NCBI GenBank assembly: GCA_020061125.1
Contig: JAGUYV010000189.1
Coordinates: 1-34,014, forward strand
DNA length: 34,014 nt
Direction of reading: 5' to 3'
From: a bacterium
Lineage (GTDB): Bacteria > UBP15 > UBA6099 > DSWB01
Notes under the pieces: model-generated
The model's input: the letters and a program-made list of their open reading frames with translations, nothing else
What the model was told of the DNA's origin: nothing
Databases searched by the model: none
In this document: one piece after another, positions 19,301 through 27,006 of the stretch
Layout: the number at the start of each line of letters is the position of its first letter
Position numbering within the stretch: position 1 is the stretch's first letter
Position numbers and translations under genes: made by a program

Positions 19301-19376
19301 ACAGAATCAGCGCCAGCATCAGGGGCCCGTATTGGAGAATGGTCCAGGAATTGAAGAAAATGTTTGCGATTGTCAT
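16350..19376 (-). CDS. ccmF: Cytochrome c haem lyase subunit CcmF with enlarged periplasmic domain
   Basis: Polytopic inner-membrane protein that attaches haem to apocytochrome c in system I maturation. The core spans about residues 1-530 with a dozen or more membrane segments, the WWD haem motif GWGGYWAWDPVENAS (244-258), and the conserved histidines in NPWMAIHPP (H183), ALSH (H270) and GYMIHIG (H515). Residues ~531-972 are periplasmic, then a last membrane helix at ~974-996. The total of 1008 residues is about 350 longer than typical CcmF (~650). The excess contains two similar ~75-residue beta-modules (636-706 and 744-824) and an Ala/Pro/Ser-rich linker. No other ccm genes except the upstream thioredoxin are in the window. 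Confidence 0.93.
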   Translation of the reverse strand: MTIANIFFNSWTILQYGPLMLALILFAAYLFRNDEHVIANDRIGAILRWTIVAVSTVLVVVLFHLFMARHYEFKYVFENSSDDLERIYRFSALWAGQAGTFLLWYWLTALVLILMRKPGAFARGAYMMIGLVLVIIGVFLVKSNPFEPVDLQTFHATWLNAAGMPKDGMGLNPVLRNPWMAIHPPLVFVGYAFAAAPFALACAGVFRRDFSGWAAPARAWSAMAWAFLGAGIFCGSYWAYIILGWGGYWAWDPVENASLFPWLALAALSHGLILQGRGKRFAAWNVTLSALALLMVFMATFLTRSGVMSEFSVHSFQQSELYLPILYTFIGFTGVCLAMIALAAIRFREARQSTGADAPLGKRMLSWTALLLILTLGFVLLGTTLPLFSKWQFLGSLPIAGKMFSSATTVEQSYYNKTSYLMMFITAALLVWCPFVFVKAARGMNAPVRFAFAGGGAALGLLMVFMSSRGATPGAAPVLYYALAALAGTVIGANLANALHFYTLRRWNLAGYMIHIGAALMIWGVLFSSAGEIRENVVLDSTQPHKGKLATYTLAQVRDNKKGDGVIAYIDVAYANRTHRTFIDFSFSERGMQTHPAIINYGFGDIYLAPKQIDFPEEQAGNTVTVGMEGFAPVGNYQMRVAGFNTDNMRTMGQVIVILDVQRDGQTSPLELPYSPRTEQEPSTLPDGSTVAVMEIIRETQSVVLATSASTGHFQEGKGTDGASVPQAEDGLAVSRAKPVTAGKWSLLLSGWDISAMQEDRISVKISATSGDQQSVELVIPYQAEPQDENGNSAILPDGTGIRVVRISVDPGNPDLEFAVLKVTGAQEETQTGTADESTITPAAPESSASPSRTYTIAPGAPAMLDQGALSFAGHDKGPSGNDIIHLQLSAQGAQPVPMSIGFDPAGKMPPESLNLFFRDGSMWQVESFDPKTKTVVLTISSAPQGMQPAPAAAEQNPSGGASVVVQFDTLRKPFIFFLWIGMILVSFGALIAGFAGMRIPAVQNHGQ

Positions 19377-19404
19377 TGGCGGTCGGAATCTTTCTGTGGG
19401 GCGG

Positions 19405-19824
19405 TTAGGAAGCGCCGCTTTTTTTCAGCATGTTGTCGAGCAGTCCGCGAAACACGGGTTCCGTGGCAGGGCCTTCGAAGTGATCGAAATGTGTTTCGCG
19501 GTCCAACAGCAGGTAAAAAGAGGGCACATATTCGACGGGGTACTCTTCCATAAGCGCCGCGCCTTCAGGGCTGTCCGTGGACACCACAACGAAATTCACC
19601 CTGCCTTTGTATTCAGTCTTGAGTTTGTCCACGAGCGGCTTCATGTCCTTGCACACGCCGCATGACGGGGATGTGAATTCCAGAACCACCGGCTGGCCCT
19701 GGAACACCATCTCCATGGCCTTTTTTTTGTCTTTTTCCTTGAGCCAATCGGGCACGAACAGGGCCGCGATGATCAATATGATAAGCCCTCCAAACACACC
19801 GGCTTTTACGATTTTTTCACTCAT
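19405..19824 (-). CDS. Membrane-anchored thioredoxin-like protein (probable cytochrome c maturation)
   Basis: Protein of 139 residues: one membrane helix (about 8-26), a Lys-rich stretch, then a thioredoxin domain with active site C55-G-V-C58 (TSPSCGVCKDM) and cis-proline P101 in YVPSFYL. It lies 28 bp upstream of ccmF in the same transcript, which suggests the CcmG/ResA role of reducing the CxxCH cysteines of apocytochrome c. The lysines after the helix (KEKDKKK) go against the positive-inside rule for a periplasmic domain, so topology needs care. AAGGAG precedes the ATG. Confidence 0.85.
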   Translation of the reverse strand: MSEKIVKAGVFGGLIILIIAALFVPDWLKEKDKKKAMEMVFQGQPVVLEFTSPSCGVCKDMKPLVDKLKTEYKGRVNFVVVSTDSPEGAALMEEYPVEYVPSFYLLLDRETHFDHFEGPATEPVFRGLLDNMLKKSGAS

Positions 19825-19855
19825 TGCTCAATCGCTCCTTCGAGGCAGTCTATAC

Positions 19856-19884
19856 ATTCTAAGAGCGTCAGGGCTGGTTATCAA
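19856..19884 (-). promoter_or_regulatory. Sigma70-type promoter of thioredoxin-ccmF
   Basis: On the minus strand, TTGATA (19879-19884) and TAGAAT (19856-19861) are exactly 17 bp apart, 32 bp upstream of the thioredoxin start. This is close to consensus. Confidence 0.65.
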
Positions 19885-19908
19885 TAAACGGCGAACCTGA
19901 CGCGCGGG

Positions 19909-20559
19909 TCAATCGCCGCCAAAGGAGAGCCGGTGAAGATGGTGGATCACGCCGAAGGAATCCAGGTAATGCGAGAAATCCTTGACCGGGCTGCCGCCCT
20001 GGGGATCCACGCGAAACGCGATGCGGAACGCGCGGTCAAAGAACTGCGCCGGATGATGGGTTTTGCTGAATGTCATTTTGTGTTCATAAACCCGTTCCAT
20101 GGGTTCCGGGTCCGGGCCGAGCAGGAAACCGCCGTCCGCGCCGAGAGATAAAAAGGTCTCGTTCACATCGGGCATGGGGCAGTTTTCGTCCTGAATCAGA
20201 AGCAGGTAATCGAGCCGTGTGATGGGCGCGAAGCGCGGAGGCGCGGGCGCGGCGTCCAGAAACACCGTGCCCGAGGGCGCTTTGTCCAACAGTTCGGCGC
20301 GCAGGCGCTCTGGCATAACCTCCTGTTCCATGCGGAAATCCATGGTTTCGCATTCGCTGGACTGGCCCACGGACAGGGGCGGGGTCAGATAGGAAATTTT
20401 GGGCTTGGGGTTGTAGCCTTTGGTGAAATAGATGGGCATGCCGGTTCTGCGAAGGGCGCGCGACCACCCGCGCATGGTATCAATGTGGGACAGGAACCGG
20501 CCGGTCCAGCATTTGCAGAATGTGACGCGCCACACAATGGCGGCGCACGGTTCGCTCAT
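19909..20559 (-). CDS. TIGR03936/DUF2344 family protein
   Basis: Protein of 216 residues with the family pattern GRFLSHIDTMRGWSRALRRTG followed by MPIYFTKGYNPKPKISYLTP and PLSVGQSSECETMDFRM (quoted in parts). In most genomes this domain is fused to, or encoded beside, a radical-SAM protein (TIGR03960), and its role is poorly defined, with a suspected RNA-modification link. No radical-SAM partner is in the window. ATG 20559 is chosen because it aligns with the family N-terminus; the frame is open to 20670, inside nth. It lies 19 bp after the nth stop and is probably cotranscribed with it. Confidence 0.82.
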   Translation of the reverse strand: MSEPCAAIVWRVTFCKCWTGRFLSHIDTMRGWSRALRRTGMPIYFTKGYNPKPKISYLTPPLSVGQSSECETMDFRMEQEVMPERLRAELLDKAPSGTVFLDAAPAPPRFAPITRLDYLLLIQDENCPMPDVNETFLSLGADGGFLLGPDPEPMERVYEHKMTFSKTHHPAQFFDRAFRIAFRVDPQGGSPVKDFSHYLDSFGVIHHLHRLSFGGD

Positions 20560-20578
20560 GTTACGGTTGCCGCTTCTC

Positions 20579-21244
20579 TCATGATTTTGCGCCCGCTTTT
20601 TTCTTGAGCGACTGCCCGTGCGGGCAATGGGGCAGTAGGAAGCAGTCGCCGCACAGCGGCTTACGCGCATTGCACAGGGCGCGTCCGTGCGCCACGAACT
20701 GGTGGCTCACCAGGGTCCAGGACTCTCGCGGGAAAAGCTCCATAAGATCGAATTCGATCTTCACTGGGTCTGTGTTTTTTGTGAGGCCGAGGCGCTGGGA
20801 CACTCGGGACACATGGGTATCCACCACCATACCGGGGATGCCGCATGCGTTGCCCAGAACCACATTTGCGGTTTTGCGGCCCACGCCGGGCAGGGCCGTG
20901 AGTTCCTCCATGGTTCCGGGCACTTTGCCGCCGTGTTTCTCAACCATTGATTTGGCCGCGGCCATGACATTCGCGGCCTTGTTGCGGAAAAACCCCGTGC
21001 TGCGGATGTCTTCCATGAGCTGTTCCGGATCCGCGTGCGCGTAATCTTTTGCCGTCTTGTATTTTTTGAACAGGGTTTTTGTCACGATGTTCACGCGCTC
21101 GTCCGTACATTGCGCCGCGAGCATGGTGGCCACCAGAAGCTGAAGCGGATTCTTGAAATCCAGAGTGCATTCGCTTTTCGCGTAATGCGCATCGAGCAAG
21201 GCGTGAATCGCGTCGGCGCGAACTTTGGTCTGTTTCCCGGCCAT
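20579..21244 (-). CDS. nth: Endonuclease III (DNA glycosylase/AP lyase)
   Basis: Base-excision repair enzyme removing oxidised pyrimidines. The protein has 221 residues. The helix-hairpin-helix LPGVGRKTANVV contains catalytic K124, and D142 is in VDTHVSRVSQRLGL. The 4Fe-4S cluster motif C191-x6-C198-x2-C201-x5-C207 is intact. A short Lys-rich tail follows the cluster. AAAGGA is upstream of the ATG. The start is 27 bp after the end of the propeller gene, so it may be read through from there. Confidence 0.96.
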   Translation of the reverse strand: MAGKQTKVRADAIHALLDAHYAKSECTLDFKNPLQLLVATMLAAQCTDERVNIVTKTLFKKYKTAKDYAHADPEQLMEDIRSTGFFRNKAANVMAAAKSMVEKHGGKVPGTMEELTALPGVGRKTANVVLGNACGIPGMVVDTHVSRVSQRLGLTKNTDPVKIEFDLMELFPRESWTLVSHQFVAHGRALCNARKPLCGDCFLLPHCPHGQSLKKKAGAKS

Positions 21245-21271
21245 GGCGGCAATCGGTCCTTTCGGCGCAAA

Positions 21272-23527
21272 CTACTCCTGTTCCACAATAAAGCCGTAGT
21301 ACCGTCCCATCCAGTAGGGCAGCAGAAACCAGGTTCCTGGCTGCTGTGTATAGGCGGATTGCTCGCGGCCGTCCATGCGGAACGGGTTCTCGTTCCAGAT
21401 GTGCAGTGTGCGCTCGTCCATGGGCAGCATGTCCACGGACTGCAGTTCATTGAAGCGGCCCTTGGACTGGTCCACGACGATGTCCGCGCGGTGGGTGTTG
21501 CGATGCGGGAACCGTATGCCGGTGAGCGGAATCCGTTGCAGCATCCACACGGACTGCTCCACATCGAACGCGCCGGGCATGGCCGCGCCGTAGATGAAAT
21601 TGAACAAAGGATTGTTTTCCGTGCGCTCGATCTGCCAGCTCCGCTCCAGGCTGCGGTTGTAGTAATCCAGCAGGAACGGGCGTTTTTCGTATTTCATGAG
21701 CGGGTAGTAGGCAAGGAACGCCAGCTCGTCGTCCGAGTGGTTCCAGATCTGAAGGTGGGACAGTTTCTGCATGACCGTGTTCTTTGCATACCCGTGTTCT
21801 TTGACGAGATACCTATACGCTTCGGAGAATTTTGGATCTCCGGTGATGTGTTCCGCAGTCATCAGGTAGGAGAGGATCTCCAGGGAGTTGAGTCCCTTGA
21901 GGAATGGGCCGTCGGTTTTGAACACCTCGGGGTTCCATTTGCCCCATGTGGTGGGCTTGCCGTCCGTGTCTATCAGGTAAAAATCGTGGTCCACGATGTA
22001 ACCCATGATAAGGCCGGTCTTTTCGCGGATTTCCTTTTTCTCCTGCTCGTCGGCGCAGACATCGTAATAAACCGAGTAGACATACATGTGGCCGTCAATT
22101 TCGTCGGAACTGGTGTCGCCTTTCCAGCGCCACTTGCCGTCGCTCGTGATGTGGTCCCACTCACCGTCGCAGTGCGGATCGTCCGGCTTTGCAAACGAGC
22201 GCGAAACGAAGCCCGGAATCTCGTTCACGGTTTCGAGGAACATGATGGATTCGAGGGCCTGGCGCGCGCGGCGCTTGGCTTCTGGATCTTTTGTGGCGCC
22301 GTAGCGGTAGCATTCCGCCGCCACATACATGGCGGTCCACAGGCCGTCGTTGTCGCTGGTGGTGGGCTTGCAGGAATTCGGGTCCGCCTCGCGTTCCAGA
22401 TGGCAGCCCGAGAACATGCCGTAGCGATTGTGCTGTTCCTGTGTGTAGCGGGTGAAAAACTCCGCCTTTTCTTTGAGCGTCATCATCTTATAAACAACAT
22501 GAGACAGCCCGGCAGGCGTTCCGAGCCACGCCGTGCCGTCCTGCGCGCTCGCCAGGGCCTGCACGCGGTCGTCATGCAGATATTGCGGCCCCTGGAAATA
22601 GTGCCATTCGTATCCGTCGTACAGGGCCGCGCCGATGCTTGTGCCGACCCACAACTGGTTGGGGCCTCCAGGGTTTGCGCCCGTGACTTCATAGGGCTGG
22701 AACTTGGGATTCTTCCTGACTTCGGCGATGAACCCGCGGCCGGATACGGTTAAAATGTCTTCGTAAGGCAATCCATTGTTTTTGCCGTCAATGTGGTCCC
22801 AGCGGCTTTTGCGGTCAAACCGCGACAGTCCGGCCGGCGTGCCCATCCACAGCATGCCCGCGGCGTCAATGTACAGGCTGCGCACATTTGCATGAATGGG
22901 GCCGTTGCCGTGTTCATCCTTGACATAGAAGACCGGTGCGGCATCCTGCGAGGGGATCATGGCCAGGGCCGTGTCGAGTCCGGCCCATAGCGCTCCGTCC
23001 GGGTCGAACGCCACATCGTTGATGTGCTTTTTCTCCAGGGAGAGAACCCGTTGCGCGGTTGCGCCCGAGGCGAGATACAGGCCGCTGGTGGTGCCGATGG
23101 CGAGTTTGTTCCCGTTTGCGTCGAGCGCGGTCACGGGCACGGCAACGCCCTCGATGCGCGCCAAACCTTTTTCCGAATACAGGAAAGTGCCGGTGTTGGT
23201 TCCGATGGCAAGCCCGCCATTGCACGCCAGGGCCGTGACCCCGGATGCGAGCGCGGATTGCGGATCGGATATCTGGGACCACGCGCCGCTATGCCACACG
23301 GACACGCCCTTGTCCGTGCCTGCATAAACCTTGTCAGCGCATGCGGCCAGGGCGCGCACGCCGTTCGCCGCCGCCTGCGGCGCATAATCCGCGCTCTGGA
23401 ATTTCTCAACGGTGCGTTGCGGGAACTTCCCGATTTTCATGGATCGCACGGGTTGAGGTTCGGACAACCCCGGCGCCGCATGGAGGATAACCGCCAAAAC
23501 AAAAAGAGATGCCAGCCTGATTTTCAT
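21272..23527 (-). CDS. Exported propeller-repeat protein fused to an alpha-helical (alpha/alpha barrel-like) domain
   Basis: Protein of 751 residues. A Sec signal peptide covers 1-22. Residues ~55-348 hold repeated blades of the two-component-regulator propeller (Reg_prop) type, with recurring patterns such as KVYAGTDKGVSVW, LAIGTTSGLYL, GMLWMGTPAGLSRF, QLWVGTSIGAALY and TAWLGTPAGLSHV. Residues ~355-700 form a different domain: HNRYGMFSGC, SDNDGLWTAMYVAAECYRYGAT and GFVSRSF, all-helical repeats reminiscent of six-hairpin glycosidases, with an acidic cluster D392-N-D394. No kinase, membrane helix or response-regulator part follows, so it is not a sensor kinase. Periplasmic or secreted; a carbohydrate-active role is a guess. 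AAGGA precedes the start. Confidence 0.75.
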   Translation of the reverse strand: MKIRLASLFVLAVILHAAPGLSEPQPVRSMKIGKFPQRTVEKFQSADYAPQAAANGVRALAACADKVYAGTDKGVSVWHSGAWSQISDPQSALASGVTALACNGGLAIGTNTGTFLYSEKGLARIEGVAVPVTALDANGNKLAIGTTSGLYLASGATAQRVLSLEKKHINDVAFDPDGALWAGLDTALAMIPSQDAAPVFYVKDEHGNGPIHANVRSLYIDAAGMLWMGTPAGLSRFDRKSRWDHIDGKNNGLPYEDILTVSGRGFIAEVRKNPKFQPYEVTGANPGGPNQLWVGTSIGAALYDGYEWHYFQGPQYLHDDRVQALASAQDGTAWLGTPAGLSHVVYKMMTLKEKAEFFTRYTQEQHNRYGMFSGCHLEREADPNSCKPTTSDNDGLWTAMYVAAECYRYGATKDPEAKRRARQALESIMFLETVNEIPGFVSRSFAKPDDPHCDGEWDHITSDGKWRWKGDTSSDEIDGHMYVYSVYYDVCADEQEKKEIREKTGLIMGYIVDHDFYLIDTDGKPTTWGKWNPEVFKTDGPFLKGLNSLEILSYLMTAEHITGDPKFSEAYRYLVKEHGYAKNTVMQKLSHLQIWNHSDDELAFLAYYPLMKYEKRPFLLDYYNRSLERSWQIERTENNPLFNFIYGAAMPGAFDVEQSVWMLQRIPLTGIRFPHRNTHRADIVVDQSKGRFNELQSVDMLPMDERTLHIWNENPFRMDGREQSAYTQQPGTWFLLPYWMGRYYGFIVEQE

Positions 23528-23585
23528 GTGATTGAATTCCTTAATAGAGGTCGGATTTCACAACGCGCCGCGAGGCGCGCGCGAA

Positions 23586-24737
23586 CTATCTGCGCTCGCG
23601 CTGCAACTGCATGGCGATGACGACTTTCTGAATCTCGGAAGTGCCTTCGTAGATTTCCGTGATGCGCGCATCGCGGTAGAATCGCTCGACCGGGTAGTCG
23701 GTCATGTAGCCCATGCCGCCGTGCACCTGCACCGCATCGTAGGCCACCTGGTTGCACATCTGCGAACAGAACAGCTTGACCATGGCGGAGTGTTTGGTGA
23801 TGCGCATGCCGTTGTCGTCCATCCATGCGGCCTGGTAGACCATGAGGCGCGCGGCTTCGATTTGCGTAGCCATGTCCGCGAGCTTGAACTGGATGGCCTG
23901 CTGTTTGATGATGGGCTGGCCGAACTGTACACGCTGTTTGGCGAAGTCCTGGCTCATGTGCATGCACCTCTGGGCCATGCCCACGCAGCCCGCGCCCAGG
24001 CCCAGTCGGCCGCCGTCCAGGGTCTTCATGGCGTATGCGAAACCCATGCCGGGGTTGCCGAGCAGGTTCTCCTCGGGCACTTCGCAGTCCTCGAAGAACA
24101 GTTCGGCCGTGCTTGAGCCGCGGATGCCCATGTGATGCTCGATGGCGCCCAGCTTGAAGCCGGGGAACGATTTTTCCACGATGAACGCGGTCACTCCGCC
24201 GCGGTCATTGTCCGACGGCAGCAGGTTGGCGTACACCACATACACATCGGCCACGCCGCCGTTGGTGATCCAGATTTTGGAGCCGTTCAGCAAAAACCCG
24301 CCGTCCGTGCGTTTGGCCGTGGTTTTGATGCCCGCGGCGTCGGACCCGGCCGTCGGCTCGGTGAGCGCGAACGCGCCCAGCAGTTTGCCCTCGGACATGG
24401 GCTTGAGATACTTTTCCTTTTGCTCGGGTGTGCCGCCCACATGGATGGACTTGGCCGCGATGCCCACATGCGCGCCCACGATGGTGCCGAACGCGGGAGA
24501 GCTGTACGCAAGCTCCTCGTTCATCACGCAGTATCCCAGCATGCCAAGGCCCGTGCCCCCGTATTCCTCGGGGAACGGCACGCCCAGCATGCCCAGCTCC
24601 GCGGCCTTTTGCAGCACATCGTGCGGGAAATACTCTTCTTTATCCATTTTGTCCGCGATGGGTTCGACCTCGTTTTTCACGAAGTCGCGAAACATGGCCT
24701 GGGCCGCGCGAACATCTTCAGGAAGTGTGAAATCCAT
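23586..24737 (-). CDS. Acyl-CoA dehydrogenase
   Basis: FAD-dependent enzyme of 383 residues oxidising acyl-CoA to trans-2-enoyl-CoA, cytoplasmic. It is the usual length for the short/medium/branched-chain group. Seen: ALTEPTAGSDAAG (125-136), WITNG FAD-contact region (156-160), the QFGQPIIKQQAIQFKLADM helix, QVHGGMGY (337-344), and catalytic base E364 in EIYEGTSEIQ. The chain-length specificity cannot be read; butyryl-CoA or glutaryl/isovaleryl-type substrates are possible. No electron-transfer flavoprotein or other beta-oxidation gene is nearby, and it has its own near-consensus promoter. Confidence 0.95.
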   Translation of the reverse strand: MDFTLPEDVRAAQAMFRDFVKNEVEPIADKMDKEEYFPHDVLQKAAELGMLGVPFPEEYGGTGLGMLGYCVMNEELAYSSPAFGTIVGAHVGIAAKSIHVGGTPEQKEKYLKPMSEGKLLGAFALTEPTAGSDAAGIKTTAKRTDGGFLLNGSKIWITNGGVADVYVVYANLLPSDNDRGGVTAFIVEKSFPGFKLGAIEHHMGIRGSSTAELFFEDCEVPEENLLGNPGMGFAYAMKTLDGGRLGLGAGCVGMAQRCMHMSQDFAKQRVQFGQPIIKQQAIQFKLADMATQIEAARLMVYQAAWMDDNGMRITKHSAMVKLFCSQMCNQVAYDAVQVHGGMGYMTDYPVERFYRDARITEIYEGTSEIQKVVIAMQLQRERR

Positions 24738-24757
24738 GTGTATGGCTCCTGTGCGAC

Positions 24758-24772
24758 GGGGACGGCGTCCCC
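24758..24772 (-). promoter_or_regulatory. Hairpin/operator-like repeat in the acyl-CoA dehydrogenase leader
   Basis: A 15-bp inverted repeat, GGGGACG-N-CGTCCCC, lies between the promoter and the ribosome site of the acyl-CoA dehydrogenase. It could be an operator or an mRNA hairpin; the sequence cannot distinguish them. Confidence 0.4.
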
Positions 24773-24790
24773 TGGTTTCAATTGCTGATT

Positions 24791-24819
24791 ATGATAGTGA
24801 CTTTGATTCTTGATGTCAA
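24791..24819 (-). promoter_or_regulatory. Sigma70-type promoter of acyl-CoA dehydrogenase
   Basis: On the minus strand a perfect TTGACA (24814-24819) is followed after 17 bp by TATCAT (24791-24796), 53 bp upstream of the ATG. Confidence 0.7.
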
Positions 24820-24875
24820 AAACGGGCGGCGGCGCAGGCCCACCGAACGAGAGGCGTTGAACGGGGGGAACAGGG

Positions 24876-25541
24876 TTATTTTTCCCGGTCGACCTTCCAT
24901 GCGGGATTGGATTCAATGAAACGCCAGGCGGGTTCAACTGATATCCGGCTCCAGACAATGGCGATCAGGCTCGCGGCATAGAAGGCGTAGAAGTAATAAA
25001 TTTTGAAACCCACAAAATAGAGCATGAGACCGAACACGCTGACGGATTCAATCATGGCCATACCAACGATTCCGACAGTTTGTATGTTTTGCATCGCGGT
25101 TGCTGCGTTGTCGTATTTCCGGATTTTTTCAGGAGTGATTTGCAGCTTGATTACGATGATCCCGCCGATTAGAGAAAACAACGCAACGATTGAAATTATG
25201 GGAAGCATGGCGATCGGTGGATCCGTATTCATGCTTTCCCTGCCCATGCCGACCAGATAAGACACAACCGCATACATGTGTAAAGCCATGAACATGGCGA
25301 ACCAGATGACATTGTATGTCCGCTTTGAAGCAGGCTGAATTTGTTGCATGGAAGTAGCGTTCATGCTGAAAAACTTGTCAAGGAGTGTGGATTTTGACAG
25401 CGCGCCCGGACCGGATGAACTGGTGGGCGAGGGATGAACACCCGCGGATGACAAAGACGGCGCTGCGGGCATGGGAGCGCCGCATTTGGCGCAGAATTGT
25501 TTCTTCTCTGGAACCATCGTGCCGCAGTTCGGACAATACAT
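24876..25541 (-). CDS. Zinc-ribbon membrane protein of unknown function
   Basis: Protein of 221 residues. The N-terminal zinc ribbon has C3-x2-C6 and C17-x2-C20 (MYCPNCG and FCAKCGAPM). A Ser/Pro linker follows, then four predicted membrane helices (about 75-98, 108-130, 150-173, 177-196). The architecture is common among bacterial proteins with no assigned role. The ribbon is cytoplasmic if the protein follows the usual topology. AAGGAG lies 8 bp before the ATG. The neighbours are unrelated by annotation. Confidence 0.75.
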   Translation of the reverse strand: MYCPNCGTMVPEKKQFCAKCGAPMPAAPSLSSAGVHPSPTSSSGPGALSKSTLLDKFFSMNATSMQQIQPASKRTYNVIWFAMFMALHMYAVVSYLVGMGRESMNTDPPIAMLPIISIVALFSLIGGIIVIKLQITPEKIRKYDNAATAMQNIQTVGIVGMAMIESVSVFGLMLYFVGFKIYYFYAFYAASLIAIVWSRISVEPAWRFIESNPAWKVDREK

Positions 25542-25611
25542 GACGCATCTCCTTCGCGTTATTGAGTCATGGATCCGCAGCTTATGCGTTTTCGCTGTTT
25601 GCTGACGAGAA

Positions 25612-26907
25612 TTATTTCACATCTATGGGAATCATGTAAAGCACGATGTTTTGCGGCGGGAACCAAAGGCTTCGGGACAGATCCACTTTGACCCACTGGT
25701 CCTGCTTTTGCTGGATTTTTAGAGTCGCGGTCGTTGCCGTAATCTGCAGATTGCCCAGAAACTGCGCATCGGCCGCGGGGGCGCTGTAGAACGAAACGCT
25801 GTTTCCTCCGCCGAGTTGCAGATCGTCTCCCGAAATGTTCAGGCCCGGTTTGGCGGGGTCTGCCGAAGTCCAGGCTTCAACGGGGTAGGGGGCCTCGGCC
25901 GTGAATCCCGCATCCGTTGCGTTCAAGAGCGTGACGGCTGTATTGTCGGGGATTTCGAGGCCCTCGGCAGGAGCGCCTCCTGACCACAGGCGCAGAGGGG
26001 CTGCGCCGAACACGCGCGCCTGGTCCGAAAACCGGTAGATGGCGTTTGTGTTCATGCCGGGTTTCCATTGCGTGACGCCGTGCGCGGAAGCGATCCAGAA
26101 CATGTCTCCGTCCGGCACGATGTCGAGCACCGCGCCGCGCGGGAGGCGTGCGTTGTCAGCCGTGTATAGCACAGGATCGCCCTTGCGCGGGGCTGCGATG
26201 AATCCGCCGCGGTTCAGGCAGGTGTCCGCGTCGCAGAACGACACGCCCAGGATCACGCGGTCCCCGGTTCCCGTCATGCGCGTGACTATGGTGCGGCCGG
26301 GATCGAAATGAAGCTGCGCGGCCGTGTATATGGTAAAGGTTTTTTCCGAAGTGTCGAAACACCCGATGCCTTCGCTGTACAGCGCGCCGTTGGCCTTGAC
26401 GCGCATGTCGAACCACAGGCGCGCGCCCTGCACATGTTTGAACAGGTACTCTCTTGTCCCTTCGCCCGAATCCGGAATTTGATCGCTGGTGTAGCGCGCG
26501 GGTTCGATGCCCGTAACAGTGACCACGGCGCGGTTCTTGTCCCAGCCGATGGAATAGCTGTTGCTTCCGAGCTGGATGTGCTCGTAGCCGCTGCGCGAAT
26601 AGAACAGGGTTTCGGGATCAATGTTCCGGCCGTTCCAGGCGATCGGTGCGCTAAAGTTCTCTGCCGTGCCGATGGTTGTCCATTCGCCTGTGGCGCGGCT
26701 GAACGCGAACAGGCCGTATGGCGTGCGGTGCGCGCCACCGGCTCGGGCGCGAAAGAATACGAAATCGTCGTCCGGGTAAATCTGCGCCGCGCCCATGGCG
26801 CCGGCCTCGAATGCGTGGTCCGCGCACCTGATGGGCGCGCCCGCCGCGCTCACGCACAGCATGATTGCGAATATGACCGCAAGCCGCTGTTTTATGGAGT
26901 CTTTCAT
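25612..26907 (-). CDS. Exported beta-rich protein of unknown function
   Basis: Not recognised. The 431-residue product starts with a signal peptide (MKDSIKQRLAVIFAIMLCVS, cleavage near AGA/PI or RCA). The mature part is dominated by short strands with repeated FW/YT-type aromatic positions (YGLFAFSRATGEWTTIG; GAVLDIVPDGDMFWIASAHGVTQW), compatible with a propeller-like fold. The C-terminal ~60 residues (ATTATLKIQQKQDQWVKVDL) could form an SH3-like domain. ATG 26907 is preferred to 26931 because the AGG ribosome site lies between them. It sits downstream of the HEAT-like lipoprotein gene in the same direction, about 75-100 bp away, and may share its transcript. Confidence 0.72.
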   Translation of the reverse strand: MKDSIKQRLAVIFAIMLCVSAAGAPIRCADHAFEAGAMGAAQIYPDDDFVFFRARAGGAHRTPYGLFAFSRATGEWTTIGTAENFSAPIAWNGRNIDPETLFYSRSGYEHIQLGSNSYSIGWDKNRAVVTVTGIEPARYTSDQIPDSGEGTREYLFKHVQGARLWFDMRVKANGALYSEGIGCFDTSEKTFTIYTAAQLHFDPGRTIVTRMTGTGDRVILGVSFCDADTCLNRGGFIAAPRKGDPVLYTADNARLPRGAVLDIVPDGDMFWIASAHGVTQWKPGMNTNAIYRFSDQARVFGAAPLRLWSGGAPAEGLEIPDNTAVTLLNATDAGFTAEAPYPVEAWTSADPAKPGLNISGDDLQLGGGNSVSFYSAPAADAQFLGNLQITATTATLKIQQKQDQWVKVDLSRSLWFPPQNIVLYMIPIDVK

Positions 26908-27006
26908 ATCGTTTGTGCCTGGTCTCCGCATGCTATCCGGATATGCGTCATTATGCAGACTTATGGCCGGCGATGCGCTCCGCTTGCATGCGGAAGCGGA
27001 TTTGCT

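Noticed and set aside
21035-22753. 572-codon open frame antisense to nth and the propeller gene
   Set aside because: Same antisense artefact; it crosses a gene boundary on the coding strand and shows no domain.
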